A stretch of DNA of 64,000 nt, taken from the NCBI RefSeq assembly GCF_001423745.1, contig NZ_LMPC01000023.1:62295-126294 (forward strand). The letters are read 5' to 3'. Numbering within the stretch: position 1 is the first letter of the stretch; every line of letters begins with the position of its first letter. Under the pieces are notes generated by a model that was given only the letters and a program-made list of their open reading frames with translations, made no database searches and was not told the DNA's origin. Position numbers and translations under genes: made by a program. The DNA is from Arthrobacter sp. Leaf337. GTDB lineage: Bacteria; Actinomycetota; Actinomycetes; Actinomycetales; Micrococcaceae. This document shows positions 28,070-36,464 of this stretch, in pieces.

Positions 28070-28714
28070 ATGCCCACCCCAGACTCCCGTGTGGCGTTCG
28101 TCTCCGGTGAGCGCCTGCCCGGCTGGGTGGAGCGTTTCGCTGCCAGCCACGGCAGCGTCGCCGCGGAAGAGGTCGACGGCGGCCTGCAACTGTCCGCGGC
28201 GGACGGTGCCGTGGCGCTGCTGCAGCCGCCGTGGCCTGCGGACGGACGGCCCGGCAGCGGCCGCGATGCCGTGCCTCGCATGGCATCGCTGGCCGCCCAG
28301 TCCCGGACGCTCGGGCTGGTGCTGGTCCGCCGCGGCGGATACTCCGTGGCCGTGGTCCGTGACGGTGCCGCCCTGGCCGCGAAGACCGGCACCCGCCACA
28401 TCCCGTCCAGGACCGCTGCCGGCGGCTGGTCCCAGCAGCGCTTCGCCCGGCGGCGGGCCAACCAGGCGGATGCGCTGGTGGAGGCAGTCGCAGAGCACGC
28501 CGGCCGGATCTTCAGCGAGCACCGGATCGAATATCTGGTGCCGGGCGGCGACCGGGCCCTGGCGGAACAGGTACTCGGCGAACCGGCGTTGAAACGCTAC
28601 GCGGCGCTGACCCGGCTGCCGTTCCTGGATGTCCCGGATCCGCGCGCCGCCGTGTTGAAGCAGGCCGCGGCGGACGCCTGCTCGGTGCGGATCCTGGTGA
28701 CCGATCCGGCTTAG
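28070..28714 (+). CDS. acVLRF1-type peptidyl-tRNA hydrolase/release factor (Vms1-Ankzf1 family)
   Basis: Proteins of the Vms1/Ankzf1 group cleave peptidyl-tRNA on stalled 60S/50S subunits using a glutamine-containing loop instead of the GGQ of standard release factors. This 214-residue protein has the actinobacterial (acVLRF1) form: a leading beta domain (ERFAASHGSVAAEE), an eRF1-like strand LGLVLVRRGGYSVAVV, and the catalytic loop GGWSQQRFARRRANQ, with candidate Gln122 and Gln123. A helical end carries FLDVPDPRAAVLKQA. The ATG has GGAGA upstream and TAGGCT (28021-28026) may be its -10 box. It faces rarA, so two rescue functions share one promoter region. Confidence 0.86.
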   Translation: MPTPDSRVAFVSGERLPGWVERFAASHGSVAAEEVDGGLQLSAADGAVALLQPPWPADGRPGSGRDAVPRMASLAAQSRTLGLVLVRRGGYSVAVVRDGAALAAKTGTRHIPSRTAAGGWSQQRFARRRANQADALVEAVAEHAGRIFSEHRIEYLVPGGDRALAEQVLGEPALKRYAALTRLPFLDVPDPRAAVLKQAAADACSVRILVTDPA

Positions 28715-28996
28715 CGTTTCCTGCTCGTTGCGCACTACTGCAACAGGCGCACTCAGGCTACTCATCAGGTAGGCGTGGCCTCCTGAGAGTTCGCGCGTGC
28801 AAGGAACAAGTAGTCACCACTCGTTTCTGCCAAATATTCCCAAAGTTAGACTCACTCCATCAATTCGTCTCACGTCTCGAATAATAGCGGGGGGTCGCTC
28901 AATGGATGCCTTTATGGAATCGGTCGCGAATGTTCGGCAATTCCGCTACGGTGTCTTTTCATTGACTATCCGCGCCCCGTGGACAAGGGCAGCGTG
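28715..28996 (+). promoter_or_regulatory. AT-richer intergenic region upstream of the copper-oxidase/glycan locus
   Basis: The 282 bases between the acVLRF1 gene and the oxidase are visibly richer in A+T than the surroundings, especially from 28830 on. TAATAG near 28880 is a possible -10 element; no good -35 lies at the right distance. A 66-codon open frame starting at 28797 has no ribosome binding site or recognisable product and is not called. No terminator with a U-tract is evident after the acVLRF1 gene. Confidence 0.35.
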
Positions 28997-31522
28997 ATGA
29001 AAAAGTCACCTCGAATTAGCGGCATCATTGCGGCAACCCTTGCGCTCCTGTTTACGGCAAACTATTTAGCCGGCGATCCACGGGTTGCCTCCGCCGCCGA
29101 ACCCGTGAATTTGGTGAAGAATCCCTCGCTGGAACTAGGCAACGGCCAGCCCACCTGTTTCAAGCCCTCAGGCTGGGGAACACCAGGAAAGTGGGCCTTC
29201 GCCCAAGGCCGCAACGGCGGCCGATCTTATGGGGTGACGGTCACTGGGTACACCCAGGGGGATCGCAAGCTGCTTCAGACGGAGAGCATTGACTGCGCCC
29301 CCAAGGTCACCGCGGGACAAACCTACGAGATGGGCATCTGGTACAAGTCCACCGCATCTGTGTCGCTCACCGTCTTCCGGCATACTGCGCAGGGGTGGAG
29401 CTATTGGGGCGACATCGAGCGGCAGGCGCCAGCGGTCGGCTGGACCCTTGCCGCCGCCACTACTCCGGTAGTTCCTGAAGGTACCGATCAAATTGCCTTC
29501 GGCCTTTCGCTCTCGGCTAATGGGACGTTAATCACCGACGACTATTCATTAGTGCAAAATGTGGTTACTGAACCGGTGCCGAACACGGGGCAACTTGTTA
29601 TTAATGGCAACTTGGCCGCCGGTGCGCAAATGCCGACCTGCTTTAGCATAGGCGGCTGGGGAAATCGCCAGTTGACCTCTTCACTGTCCACCGATGTGCC
29701 CGCAAATTCAACCGTCGGCACCCGGTCGCAGGACCTGACAATTGCTTCCTACGTTTCCGGCGACGCGAAACTCATTCAGTCGGAGCAGGCCGGCTGCGCC
29801 CCCGCCGTCGTACCTGGAGCGCAATACGACCTCAAAGTCGATTACAAGACAACCGCCGTTCCAGGCACAAACCTGACGGTCTTCGCTCACACTGCCACGG
29901 GCTGGCAATACTGGACCGACCTGAAGACGCTGCCGGCCAGTGCGGCCTGGACCACGGCCCAGGCACGGACCCCGGTGATACCCCAGGGCGTTGACCGGAT
30001 CTCCTTTGGTTTGTCCCTCAGCGCCAACGGTTCGCTGAAGACCACCAACTACTCCATGGTCAAGTACGACCCTTCACCGCCTCCGGTTGCCGGCGGACCG
30101 GAACTCGTGGGCTCGTGGGACGTCCTGACCACCCAGCTCCCCATCCGCGCCATCCATTCGACCCTGCTTCATGACGGGCGCCTGCTGCTGATCGCGGGTT
30201 CGGGGAACGACGGGGCAGCCTTCACGGCGGGATCGTTCAAGGCCGTGGTCTGGACGCCAAGCACCAACGCCTTCAAGGACGTCCCGGTCCCCTACGACAT
30301 GTTCTGCGCCGGCCACGTGACCCTGCCTGACGGCAAGGTCCTGCTGGCTGGCGGCACTGAAGCCTTCCCGGCCGGCACTGACGGACCGACCGCATTCAAG
30401 GGCGCGAAGAAGAGCTACTACTTCGATCCGGCAGACGACCAGTTCCACCAGATCGGCGATATGACCGGCGCCCACTGGTACCCGTCGCTTACCAAGCTGG
30501 GTAACGGGGATGTGTGGTCCGCGGGCGGAATCGACGAGCAGGCTCAGGGAACCGTCCTGACGGAAATGTTTGACACCTCGGCTATGGATTGGCTGCCGCA
30601 GAACCAGGTCCCGCAGACGTGGAGCTACTGGGGCACCTACCCGCACATGTTCCTGCTGGACGACGGCAAAATGTTCTATACGGGCGGCCATACCTTCGGA
30701 AACGGCCTGCCCGGCACCGGCGCCAGGGTATACGACTGGACCACGGCGCAGATGTGGGACGTCCCGGGGCTACGGCAAAAGGATATGAGGGACCAGGCCG
30801 GTTCCGTCTTCATCGGGCCCGCCCAGGACCAGAAGCTGATGATTGTGGGCGGCGGTAATACGGACGGAAACGCCCCGGGCATCAACCTCGTGGACATCAT
30901 CGACTTCAAGCAGGCAACACCTGCTTACGTCCCCGGCCCGGACCTTCCCGGGCCCGGCAAGACGTACGTCAACTTGGTCAATCTTCCGGACCGGACGGTG
31001 CTCGCGGCGAACGGCGCGCAACTGAACCGCGCCGGCAATGTTCAGACCGCTTCCCTGTACAACCCCGTGAGCAACTCCTGGAAGGAAATCGGGGCTGATC
31101 CGGTGGGACGCAACTACCACTCGACGTCGATCCTGCTGCCCGACGGCAAGGTGGCCATCCTGGGTTCGAATCCGCTGGACAACTCCTTCGAGCTTCGGAT
31201 CTCCGTCTACAGCCCGCCCTACCTGTTCAAAGGCACGCGCCCCACGGTCACGGCTGTTCCGGGATCGGCACGCTATGGCCAGACCATTGAACTGGGGGTC
31301 GCGGGCAACGTCTCCTCCGCCTCCCTCATGTCGCCGATGTCCGCAACCCATCAGACGGACACCAACGCCCGTCTGGTCGACCTCCCCATCGCAGGAACAG
31401 GCGGCAGCCGCACAGCACAGATACCGGACAACCCGAACCTTCTTCCACCGGGACCCTACATGCTTTCGGTCCTCGATACTGACGGCGTCCCCAGCATCTC
31501 CAAGTGGGTGTGGATCTCATGA
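28997..31522 (+). CDS. Secreted copper-radical oxidase (galactose oxidase/GlxA family) with duplicated N-terminal modules
   Basis: Family members oxidise a primary alcohol of a sugar or an aldehyde and give hydrogen peroxide. The 841-residue protein has a signal peptide (cleavage near ASA-A, about residue 34), two related modules of about 150 residues (about 35-190 and 198-360), a kelch propeller, and a C-terminal early-set domain. The copper-site residues all appear: Cys437 in MFCAGHVTLPDG (the partner of the Cys-Tyr crosslink), Tyr495 in AHWYPSL, Tyr707-His708 in GRNYHSTSILLPDG, and His785 in SATHQTDT. Streptomyces GlxA is about 200 residues shorter and lacks the two front modules. I start at ATG 28997; a GTG at 28979 is weaker. 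The stop overlaps the next gene by four bases. Substrate is unknown. Confidence 0.88.
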   Translation: MKKSPRISGIIAATLALLFTANYLAGDPRVASAAEPVNLVKNPSLELGNGQPTCFKPSGWGTPGKWAFAQGRNGGRSYGVTVTGYTQGDRKLLQTESIDCAPKVTAGQTYEMGIWYKSTASVSLTVFRHTAQGWSYWGDIERQAPAVGWTLAAATTPVVPEGTDQIAFGLSLSANGTLITDDYSLVQNVVTEPVPNTGQLVINGNLAAGAQMPTCFSIGGWGNRQLTSSLSTDVPANSTVGTRSQDLTIASYVSGDAKLIQSEQAGCAPAVVPGAQYDLKVDYKTTAVPGTNLTVFAHTATGWQYWTDLKTLPASAAWTTAQARTPVIPQGVDRISFGLSLSANGSLKTTNYSMVKYDPSPPPVAGGPELVGSWDVLTTQLPIRAIHSTLLHDGRLLLIAGSGNDGAAFTAGSFKAVVWTPSTNAFKDVPVPYDMFCAGHVTLPDGKVLLAGGTEAFPAGTDGPTAFKGAKKSYYFDPADDQFHQIGDMTGAHWYPSLTKLGNGDVWSAGGIDEQAQGTVLTEMFDTSAMDWLPQNQVPQTWSYWGTYPHMFLLDDGKMFYTGGHTFGNGLPGTGARVYDWTTAQMWDVPGLRQKDMRDQAGSVFIGPAQDQKLMIVGGGNTDGNAPGINLVDIIDFKQATPAYVPGPDLPGPGKTYVNLVNLPDRTVLAANGAQLNRAGNVQTASLYNPVSNSWKEIGADPVGRNYHSTSILLPDGKVAILGSNPLDNSFELRISVYSPPYLFKGTRPTVTAVPGSARYGQTIELGVAGNVSSASLMSPMSATHQTDTNARLVDLPIAGTGGSRTAQIPDNPNLLPPGPYMLSVLDTDGVPSISKWVWIS

Positions 31523-32253
31523 TGAATCTCAGGAAAGTAGACCGGCGCACACCAGGCCGCGGCAGGCGCTGGACCACTGTGCTGGCCACTACAGGCCTTG
31601 CCGTGGCGGCCGTCGTGACATGGGGCGGCATATCCGCCGTCTCCACCGTGGCGACAGTTGATGCTGCCGCACACCTGGCCGCGGCCCCGGGGGAACCCCT
31701 GCCTGCACCAGTACCGGCGTCAGTGTCCGGCGGGACGGCCGGCCCCACACACCACGACTCCGCCGCACGGCCGGCGGGCCAACCGGAGGTACTCCCGGAG
31801 AGTGCCCGGAACGACAGCACTGCGGCGGGCCGCGCTGATGAAGCACCCGGGCTCGGGAACAGGGCTGAGGTTTCACTCAGTGAGGCTGCAGGGGCTGAAG
31901 TAGGTCCGGCAGCAGGCGCCAGGCGCGACGGCCGGGACCGTTCGTCCGGCCTCGCGGAGCAAGCTGCCGTGGACCCGGCCGCGGTGCTGGGCTCCGGGGA
32001 CGTTTCCCTTGGCGGCTGCCTCCCCCAGTACGGCGCGGACGGCCAGTGCCTGCCCGCTGTTCCGCCAAGCCAAAGCCAGCATCTCCAGGACATGAAGAGC
32101 GCAGGCATGGACCCCGGTTCGATGGCCCACGACTGGAACTGCGCTGAAGTCCGCGAGTACTTCCCGAATGGCATCGTCGTCCGGCAGGAAGGCGTCGACC
32201 CCCAGAAGCTGGACCCGAACGACGACGGGATGGCCTGCGGCCCGGCCGACTGA
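31519..32253 (+). CDS. Secreted or membrane-anchored Excalibur-domain protein
   Basis: The 244-residue protein begins with a basic patch and a hydrophobic segment (WTTVLATTGLAVAAVVTWGG) that should act as signal or anchor. A long Ala/Pro/Gly-rich low-complexity middle (about residues 50-160) follows. The C terminus reads as an Excalibur (extracellular calcium-binding) domain: two cysteines in DWNCAEVREYF and GMACGP bracket the Asp/Asn loop LDPNDDG. A further Cys pair occurs in GGCLPQYGADGQCLP. The ATG overlaps the stop codon of the oxidase (ATGA), so the two are translationally coupled; partnership with the oxidase or attachment of the product is inferred from this. Confidence 0.82.
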   Translation: MMNLRKVDRRTPGRGRRWTTVLATTGLAVAAVVTWGGISAVSTVATVDAAAHLAAAPGEPLPAPVPASVSGGTAGPTHHDSAARPAGQPEVLPESARNDSTAAGRADEAPGLGNRAEVSLSEAAGAEVGPAAGARRDGRDRSSGLAEQAAVDPAAVLGSGDVSLGGCLPQYGADGQCLPAVPPSQSQHLQDMKSAGMDPGSMAHDWNCAEVREYFPNGIVVRQEGVDPQKLDPNDDGMACGPAD

Positions 32254-32339
32254 GCACAGCACTGCACCCCGAGCCGCCCCCACCTGAGTTTCACCCACCA
32301 AGCCATTCCCGGCCCGCCACCTTTCATTGGAGCTACCCC

Positions 32340-33629
32340 ATGCCCGTTTCCGTGCTGGCCAGCGCCCTGGTCGTCCTGATCGCTTTGGCGTTGTTCGCCA
32401 TTGCGTTGTCCACCCTGTACCTCAATACGTATGCGTGGTGGGATCCCAAGACCCAAATCCGCACGTCCTACTCGGGCCTGCAGGAGACGGAAGCGTGCTC
32501 CTTCTCGCTGATCATGCCGTGCAGGAACGAGCGGGAGGACGTGATGCGGGCCACCCTTTCAGCGCTGCTGGCCCAGACGCATTCCCGCAAGGAAGTGGTC
32601 ATCTCGGTGGGCCACGACGACCCGGAAACCGTTCAGACGGCGTACAAGCTCGCCAGTGAACACCCGGACCTCGTCCGGGTAAGCGTGGACGTCAGTGAAA
32701 CCAAGAACAAACCACGGCAGCTCAACAAGGCGCTGTCCATGTGCCGCAACAGCGTGGTGGGCGTGTTCGATGCCGAATCGATCGCGGCGAAAGAGTTACT
32801 GGCCCACATTGACAGCGTTTTCGCGACGAAGAATGCCGACGTGGTCCAAGGGGCCGTCCAGCTCATCAACTACCGTGACACCTGGTACTCACTGCGTAAC
32901 TGCCTGGAGTACTTCACGTGGTTCAGGTCCCGGTTGCATGCCCACTCCCGGCAGGGGTTCATTCCCTTGGGCGGCAACACAGTGTTCATCAAACGTGAGC
33001 TCCTCAACGAAGTCCGCGGCTGGGACGGGAACTGCCTTGCCGAGGATTGCGACCTGGGGGTCCGACTATCCACCCTCGGCCGGAAAATCATCGTTGCCTA
33101 CTCCCCCGAACTGGTCACCCGCGAGGAGACTCCGGACACCCTTAAGGCCCTGGTGCGCCAGCGGACCCGCTGGTCGCTGGGCTTCATGCAGGTATTCGCC
33201 AAAGGCGACTGGAAGAACCTGCCCACCCGAAAGATGCGTGCCATTGCCTGGTGGACGCTGATGCAGCAGCACTTCATGGCCTTCGCCGGCGTCTGCATTC
33301 CCGTGGCAATCTTCGCAGCAGTGTGGGGCGGGTTCCCGCTCGTTGTCACGCTCGTGGCCTTCCTCCCCCTCATCCCCACCCTGGCGACCATTGCCTTCGA
33401 CATCTGCATGCTCCAGGAATTCGGCCGGGACCATAAGTTCACCATCATCTGGTACGACTACCTGCGCCTCATTGTCGGCACACCCCTCTACCAGCTGGTA
33501 CTTGCGTTTTCCGCCCTGCGCGCCCTGCTCAAGTTCATCCGCCGCGACTTCGGCTGGGAAAAGACCGACCACTCGGGCGCGCATCTTTCCTACCTCGAAC
33601 CCGCGGCGGCCGCCCCGGTCCGTCCCTAA
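32340..33629 (+). CDS. Processive family 2 glycosyltransferase (hyaluronan/chitin/cellulose-synthase-like)
   Basis: The 429-residue protein has one N-terminal membrane helix (residues about 4-27), a cytoplasmic GT-A domain, and three to four C-terminal helices (about 300-400). It shows the markers of polymer synthases: SLIMPCRNERED, the DxD-like site Asp144 (FDAES), the acceptor-site Glu235-Asp236 in LAEDCDLG, and QRTRW at 274-278. The size and topology are close to HasA/NodC, while the neighbouring GlxA-type oxidase recalls Streptomyces CslA. A PilZ domain is absent. It should make a beta-linked glycan that crosses the membrane; the sugar is not identified. GGAG precedes the ATG. Confidence 0.88.
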   Translation: MPVSVLASALVVLIALALFAIALSTLYLNTYAWWDPKTQIRTSYSGLQETEACSFSLIMPCRNEREDVMRATLSALLAQTHSRKEVVISVGHDDPETVQTAYKLASEHPDLVRVSVDVSETKNKPRQLNKALSMCRNSVVGVFDAESIAAKELLAHIDSVFATKNADVVQGAVQLINYRDTWYSLRNCLEYFTWFRSRLHAHSRQGFIPLGGNTVFIKRELLNEVRGWDGNCLAEDCDLGVRLSTLGRKIIVAYSPELVTREETPDTLKALVRQRTRWSLGFMQVFAKGDWKNLPTRKMRAIAWWTLMQQHFMAFAGVCIPVAIFAAVWGGFPLVVTLVAFLPLIPTLATIAFDICMLQEFGRDHKFTIIWYDYLRLIVGTPLYQLVLAFSALRALLKFIRRDFGWEKTDHSGAHLSYLEPAAAAPVRP

Positions 33630-33684
33630 ATTCACCCCCGTCCGTCCCTAGATTCGAAGCAACCAGGCAAAGAAGGAGGAAATC

Positions 33685-35301
33685 ATGGCAGTTGCGGAGA
33701 TGGAACCGGCCGTCATTGAAGGCAAGAACAGCGGCTCACCCCAGCACCGGGGCCCGGGACCCGATGCACCGTTTTCCCTGACGCAGCTGTCCTTCTGGGA
33801 CCGCATCACGTTGTGGGTGCTCACAGCAGCGGCGGCCGTCCTCAGCCTGTGGAATTTGACCGGCGCCCCCAGCTACCAGGACGACGAGGGGACCTACACG
33901 GCCCAGGCCTTTGCCGTTCATTCGGGAAGCCTGGCCCCCTACACCTACTGGTATGACCACCCGCCACTGGGGTGGATCCAGATCGCGGCCCTCAACTGGC
34001 TCCCGACGATGCTGGGGCTGGGCGACGGGACGGCCATCGGTGCAACGAGGTACGTCATCGCCGCATTCTTCGTTGCCAGCGCCGTCCTGCTCTACATGGT
34101 TGCCAGGCGCCTGAAAGTCCGTATTCCCTTCGCCGCGCTGACAACCGTGATCTTCATCCTGTCACCGCTTTCCCTGGTCCTGGGACGGCAGATCTACCTC
34201 GACAACATCGGCGTTCCCTGGCTCCTGCTGGCCTTCTATCTGGCCCTCTCTTCCCGCGACGCCCTGTGGCACCACGTGTGCGCGGGGATCTGCTTCGCCG
34301 TGGCGGTCCTTTCGAAGGAGACCCTTGCGATCTTCGGCCCGGCGCTGTTGATGGCGCTCACCTACCGTCCGCGCTGGAGCAACCGTTCGTTCTCCGTGGT
34401 GGGATTCCTTACGGTGGGAGGGCTGATCCTCGCCTTCTATCCGTTGTCGGCGCTGCTGAGGAACGAGCTCTTCTCCGGATCCAACCACGTCTCCTTGCAG
34501 GACGCCCTCTCGTACCAGTTCCTGGAACGCTCAGGTTCGGGAAGAATCTTCGAAGCCGGTTCGAGCCGCGCGGAGTTGTTGGCGGGCTGGCTCTACTTCG
34601 ACAAGTACCTCATTGCCGCCGGCCTTGTGGCAGCCGCCCTCTGCCTATTGAGGAAACAGGCCCGGGTCCTAACAGTCGCAATTCTCTCCTTCGCCATTCC
34701 TATTGTTCTCGGCCAGGGCTACCTCCCGGCGATGTACATCATCGGGGTGATCCCGTTCCTCGCCCTGGCGCTGGGCACCGGCGTCGACATCGCGTGGTCC
34801 GGGCTTGAGAAGTACGTAAGGACCCGGCCGAGCCTACGAAGGCCGTTGCGGGCAGCGTTCGTGGCGGTCCTTTGCTCCTCGCTGGTGCTCATGTCCGTGC
34901 CGCAATGGTTCGAACAGGACAGGGACCTCCTGACGGCCGAAAACAATGCCAACTGGCGGCAGACGCTCTCCTGGGTTCAGGACAACATCTCCCGCGAGGA
35001 CGTCGTCCTGGCGCCATACTCCATGTGGTACGACCTCAATTCCAGCGGCTGGAACGACTCCTGGACCATGATCGCCACGGAGAAACCCGACCTCGACAAA
35101 CAATTTGAAACAGCCCATCCCGACGGATGGCAGGAGATCGACTGGATCATCGTCGGACCGTCCGTCACGGCCAACATCGACAGCCTGGGCCTGAACCGGG
35201 CAGCCTCCGCCCTGCAGCATTCCACGACTGTCCGGACTTTTGGCGAGTGGAGTATCCGCAGGGTGGAAGCCCCCGTCCGGCCACAGGCCAACGAGCGATA
35301 G
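33685..35301 (+). CDS. GT-C membrane glycosyltransferase (ArnT/PMT_2/GT39-like)
   Basis: The 538-residue protein has about 11 membrane helices after a 35-residue soluble N terminus. The first extracytoplasmic loop carries the GT-C acidic signature QDDEG (Asp66-Asp67-Glu68) and, about 25 residues later, YDHPPLGW, typical of PMT/ArnT-like enzymes that transfer a sugar or arabinose from a polyprenyl-phosphate carrier. A soluble domain of about 130 residues follows the last helix. A strong AGGAGG precedes the ATG. It sits between a polymer synthase and a polyprenyl-phosphate-sugar synthase, which supports a lipid-carrier donor; the acceptor is unknown. Confidence 0.85.
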   Translation: MAVAEMEPAVIEGKNSGSPQHRGPGPDAPFSLTQLSFWDRITLWVLTAAAAVLSLWNLTGAPSYQDDEGTYTAQAFAVHSGSLAPYTYWYDHPPLGWIQIAALNWLPTMLGLGDGTAIGATRYVIAAFFVASAVLLYMVARRLKVRIPFAALTTVIFILSPLSLVLGRQIYLDNIGVPWLLLAFYLALSSRDALWHHVCAGICFAVAVLSKETLAIFGPALLMALTYRPRWSNRSFSVVGFLTVGGLILAFYPLSALLRNELFSGSNHVSLQDALSYQFLERSGSGRIFEAGSSRAELLAGWLYFDKYLIAAGLVAAALCLLRKQARVLTVAILSFAIPIVLGQGYLPAMYIIGVIPFLALALGTGVDIAWSGLEKYVRTRPSLRRPLRAAFVAVLCSSLVLMSVPQWFEQDRDLLTAENNANWRQTLSWVQDNISREDVVLAPYSMWYDLNSSGWNDSWTMIATEKPDLDKQFETAHPDGWQEIDWIIVGPSVTANIDSLGLNRAASALQHSTTVRTFGEWSIRRVEAPVRPQANER

Positions 35302-35312
35302 GAGCAGGTACC

Positions 35313-36464
35313 GTGAAACTTTCAGTGATCGTACCCACTGCCAATGAAGCACCCAACATCGAGCAGCTCGTCAACCGTGTGGCGGGAGCCTGCAAGGATA
35401 TCGACGCCGAAATCATCTTCGTTGATGACTCCACGGACGACACGCCCGAGGTCATTGGCCGCGTTGCGTCGACCGCGGCCCTTCCGGTCCGGATGATCCA
35501 CCGGACAGAGCCCGAGGGCGGTTTGAGCGGGGCCGTCGTCGAGGGGTTGCAGTCGAGCTCAGCCGACTACTGCCTCGTCATGGCTGGTGATCTCCAGCAC
35601 CCGCCGGAGCTGATTCCCGTCCTGCTCGCAGAGCTCGAAGGCGGCCGCCATGATGTAGCCCTGGCCTCCCGGTATTGCGGCCCGGGCAGTAGCGCCGATG
35701 GGCTCCCCAGCCTTTACCGGCGGATAGTTTCCGGCAGTGCGTCCCTGCTGACACGCTGCCTGTTCCCCTCAAAGTTGCGTGACTGTTCCGACCCCCTGAC
35801 CGGATTCTTCGCCCTGCGCCGCTCGACAGTGGATTACGACAGGCTCCGCCCCGGTGGATTCAAAATCCTTCTCGAGATTCTCGGCAGGCATCGCCTGGCT
35901 GTCTCGGAAGTTCCCTTCATCTTCGACAAGCGCACGGCCGGAACATCCAAGGCAGGCGTCCGCGCAGGCATGGGCTTCCTCCTTCAACTCGTGCAGCTTC
36001 GCATTGGCCGGGCCGGGGTTTTTGCGGGCGTGGGCGCAGTCGGCGCGGTGCTCAACCTCCTGATTATGGGCCTCCTGCTGGCAGCGGGGACACACTACGT
36101 TTTCGCGGCCGTCGTCGCTGCGGAACTGACCATCGTTTCGAACTTCGTCATGCAGGAGCGGCTGGTTTTCGGCGCGAGCCTGCCCACAGCGAGGTCGCGG
36201 ACAACCCGGTTCCTGCACTCCTTCGGGTTCAACAACGCCGAGGCACTGCTGCGGCTGCCTGTTCTGATGGTCGCCGTCGAAACGCTCATGATCAACAGCG
36301 TCGTTGCCCAGGGACTGACGCTGCTGGCTGCGTTCACCGTGAGGTATCTCTACCACTCCAAGGTCGTCTATCGGCCAACGCAGCCTGCACCGGCCGCCGC
36401 CACCATGCCGGGAGTCCGTCGCGAGCCTTTCGTGCCACAGGCACAGGGCGACCCTGTCATGTAA
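35313..36464 (+). CDS. Polyprenyl-phosphate glycosyltransferase fused to a GtrA membrane domain
   Basis: The 383-residue protein joins a DPM1-type family 2 transferase (residues about 1-230) with a GtrA domain of four membrane helices (about 232-355). The transferase has LSVIVPTANEAPNIEQLV, EIIFVDDSTDDTPE with the metal-site Asp pair, GDLQHPPELIP, and SDPLTGFFALRR. GtrA domains are thought to flip or house polyprenyl-phosphate sugars; the fused form suggests that the sugar is loaded on the carrier and presented outside in one protein. GTG 35313 is chosen, with AGGAG upstream and 11 bases after the GT-C stop; the longer open frame lies inside that gene. It is the last gene of the glycan locus. 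Confidence 0.88.
   Translation: MKLSVIVPTANEAPNIEQLVNRVAGACKDIDAEIIFVDDSTDDTPEVIGRVASTAALPVRMIHRTEPEGGLSGAVVEGLQSSSADYCLVMAGDLQHPPELIPVLLAELEGGRHDVALASRYCGPGSSADGLPSLYRRIVSGSASLLTRCLFPSKLRDCSDPLTGFFALRRSTVDYDRLRPGGFKILLEILGRHRLAVSEVPFIFDKRTAGTSKAGVRAGMGFLLQLVQLRIGRAGVFAGVGAVGAVLNLLIMGLLLAAGTHYVFAAVVAAELTIVSNFVMQERLVFGASLPTARSRTTRFLHSFGFNNAEALLRLPVLMVAVETLMINSVVAQGLTLLAAFTVRYLYHSKVVYRPTQPAPAAATMPGVRREPFVPQAQGDPVM

Noticed and set aside
28797..28996. 66-codon open frame before the copper oxidase
   Set aside because: No ribosome binding site, no recognisable product, and it overlaps the region that should hold the oxidase promoter.
32340..33629. Cellulose synthase (bcsA) as the name of the GT2 synthase
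   Set aside because: It lacks a PilZ domain, is far shorter than BcsA and the DxD site is Asp-Ala-Glu; hyaluronan/chitin-like polymers are as likely.
33600..33655. Short repeat CCGTCCCTA beside the GT2 stop codon
   Set aside because: Only two copies of about 14 bases exist, one in the coding end and one in the gap; probably a small duplication without role.
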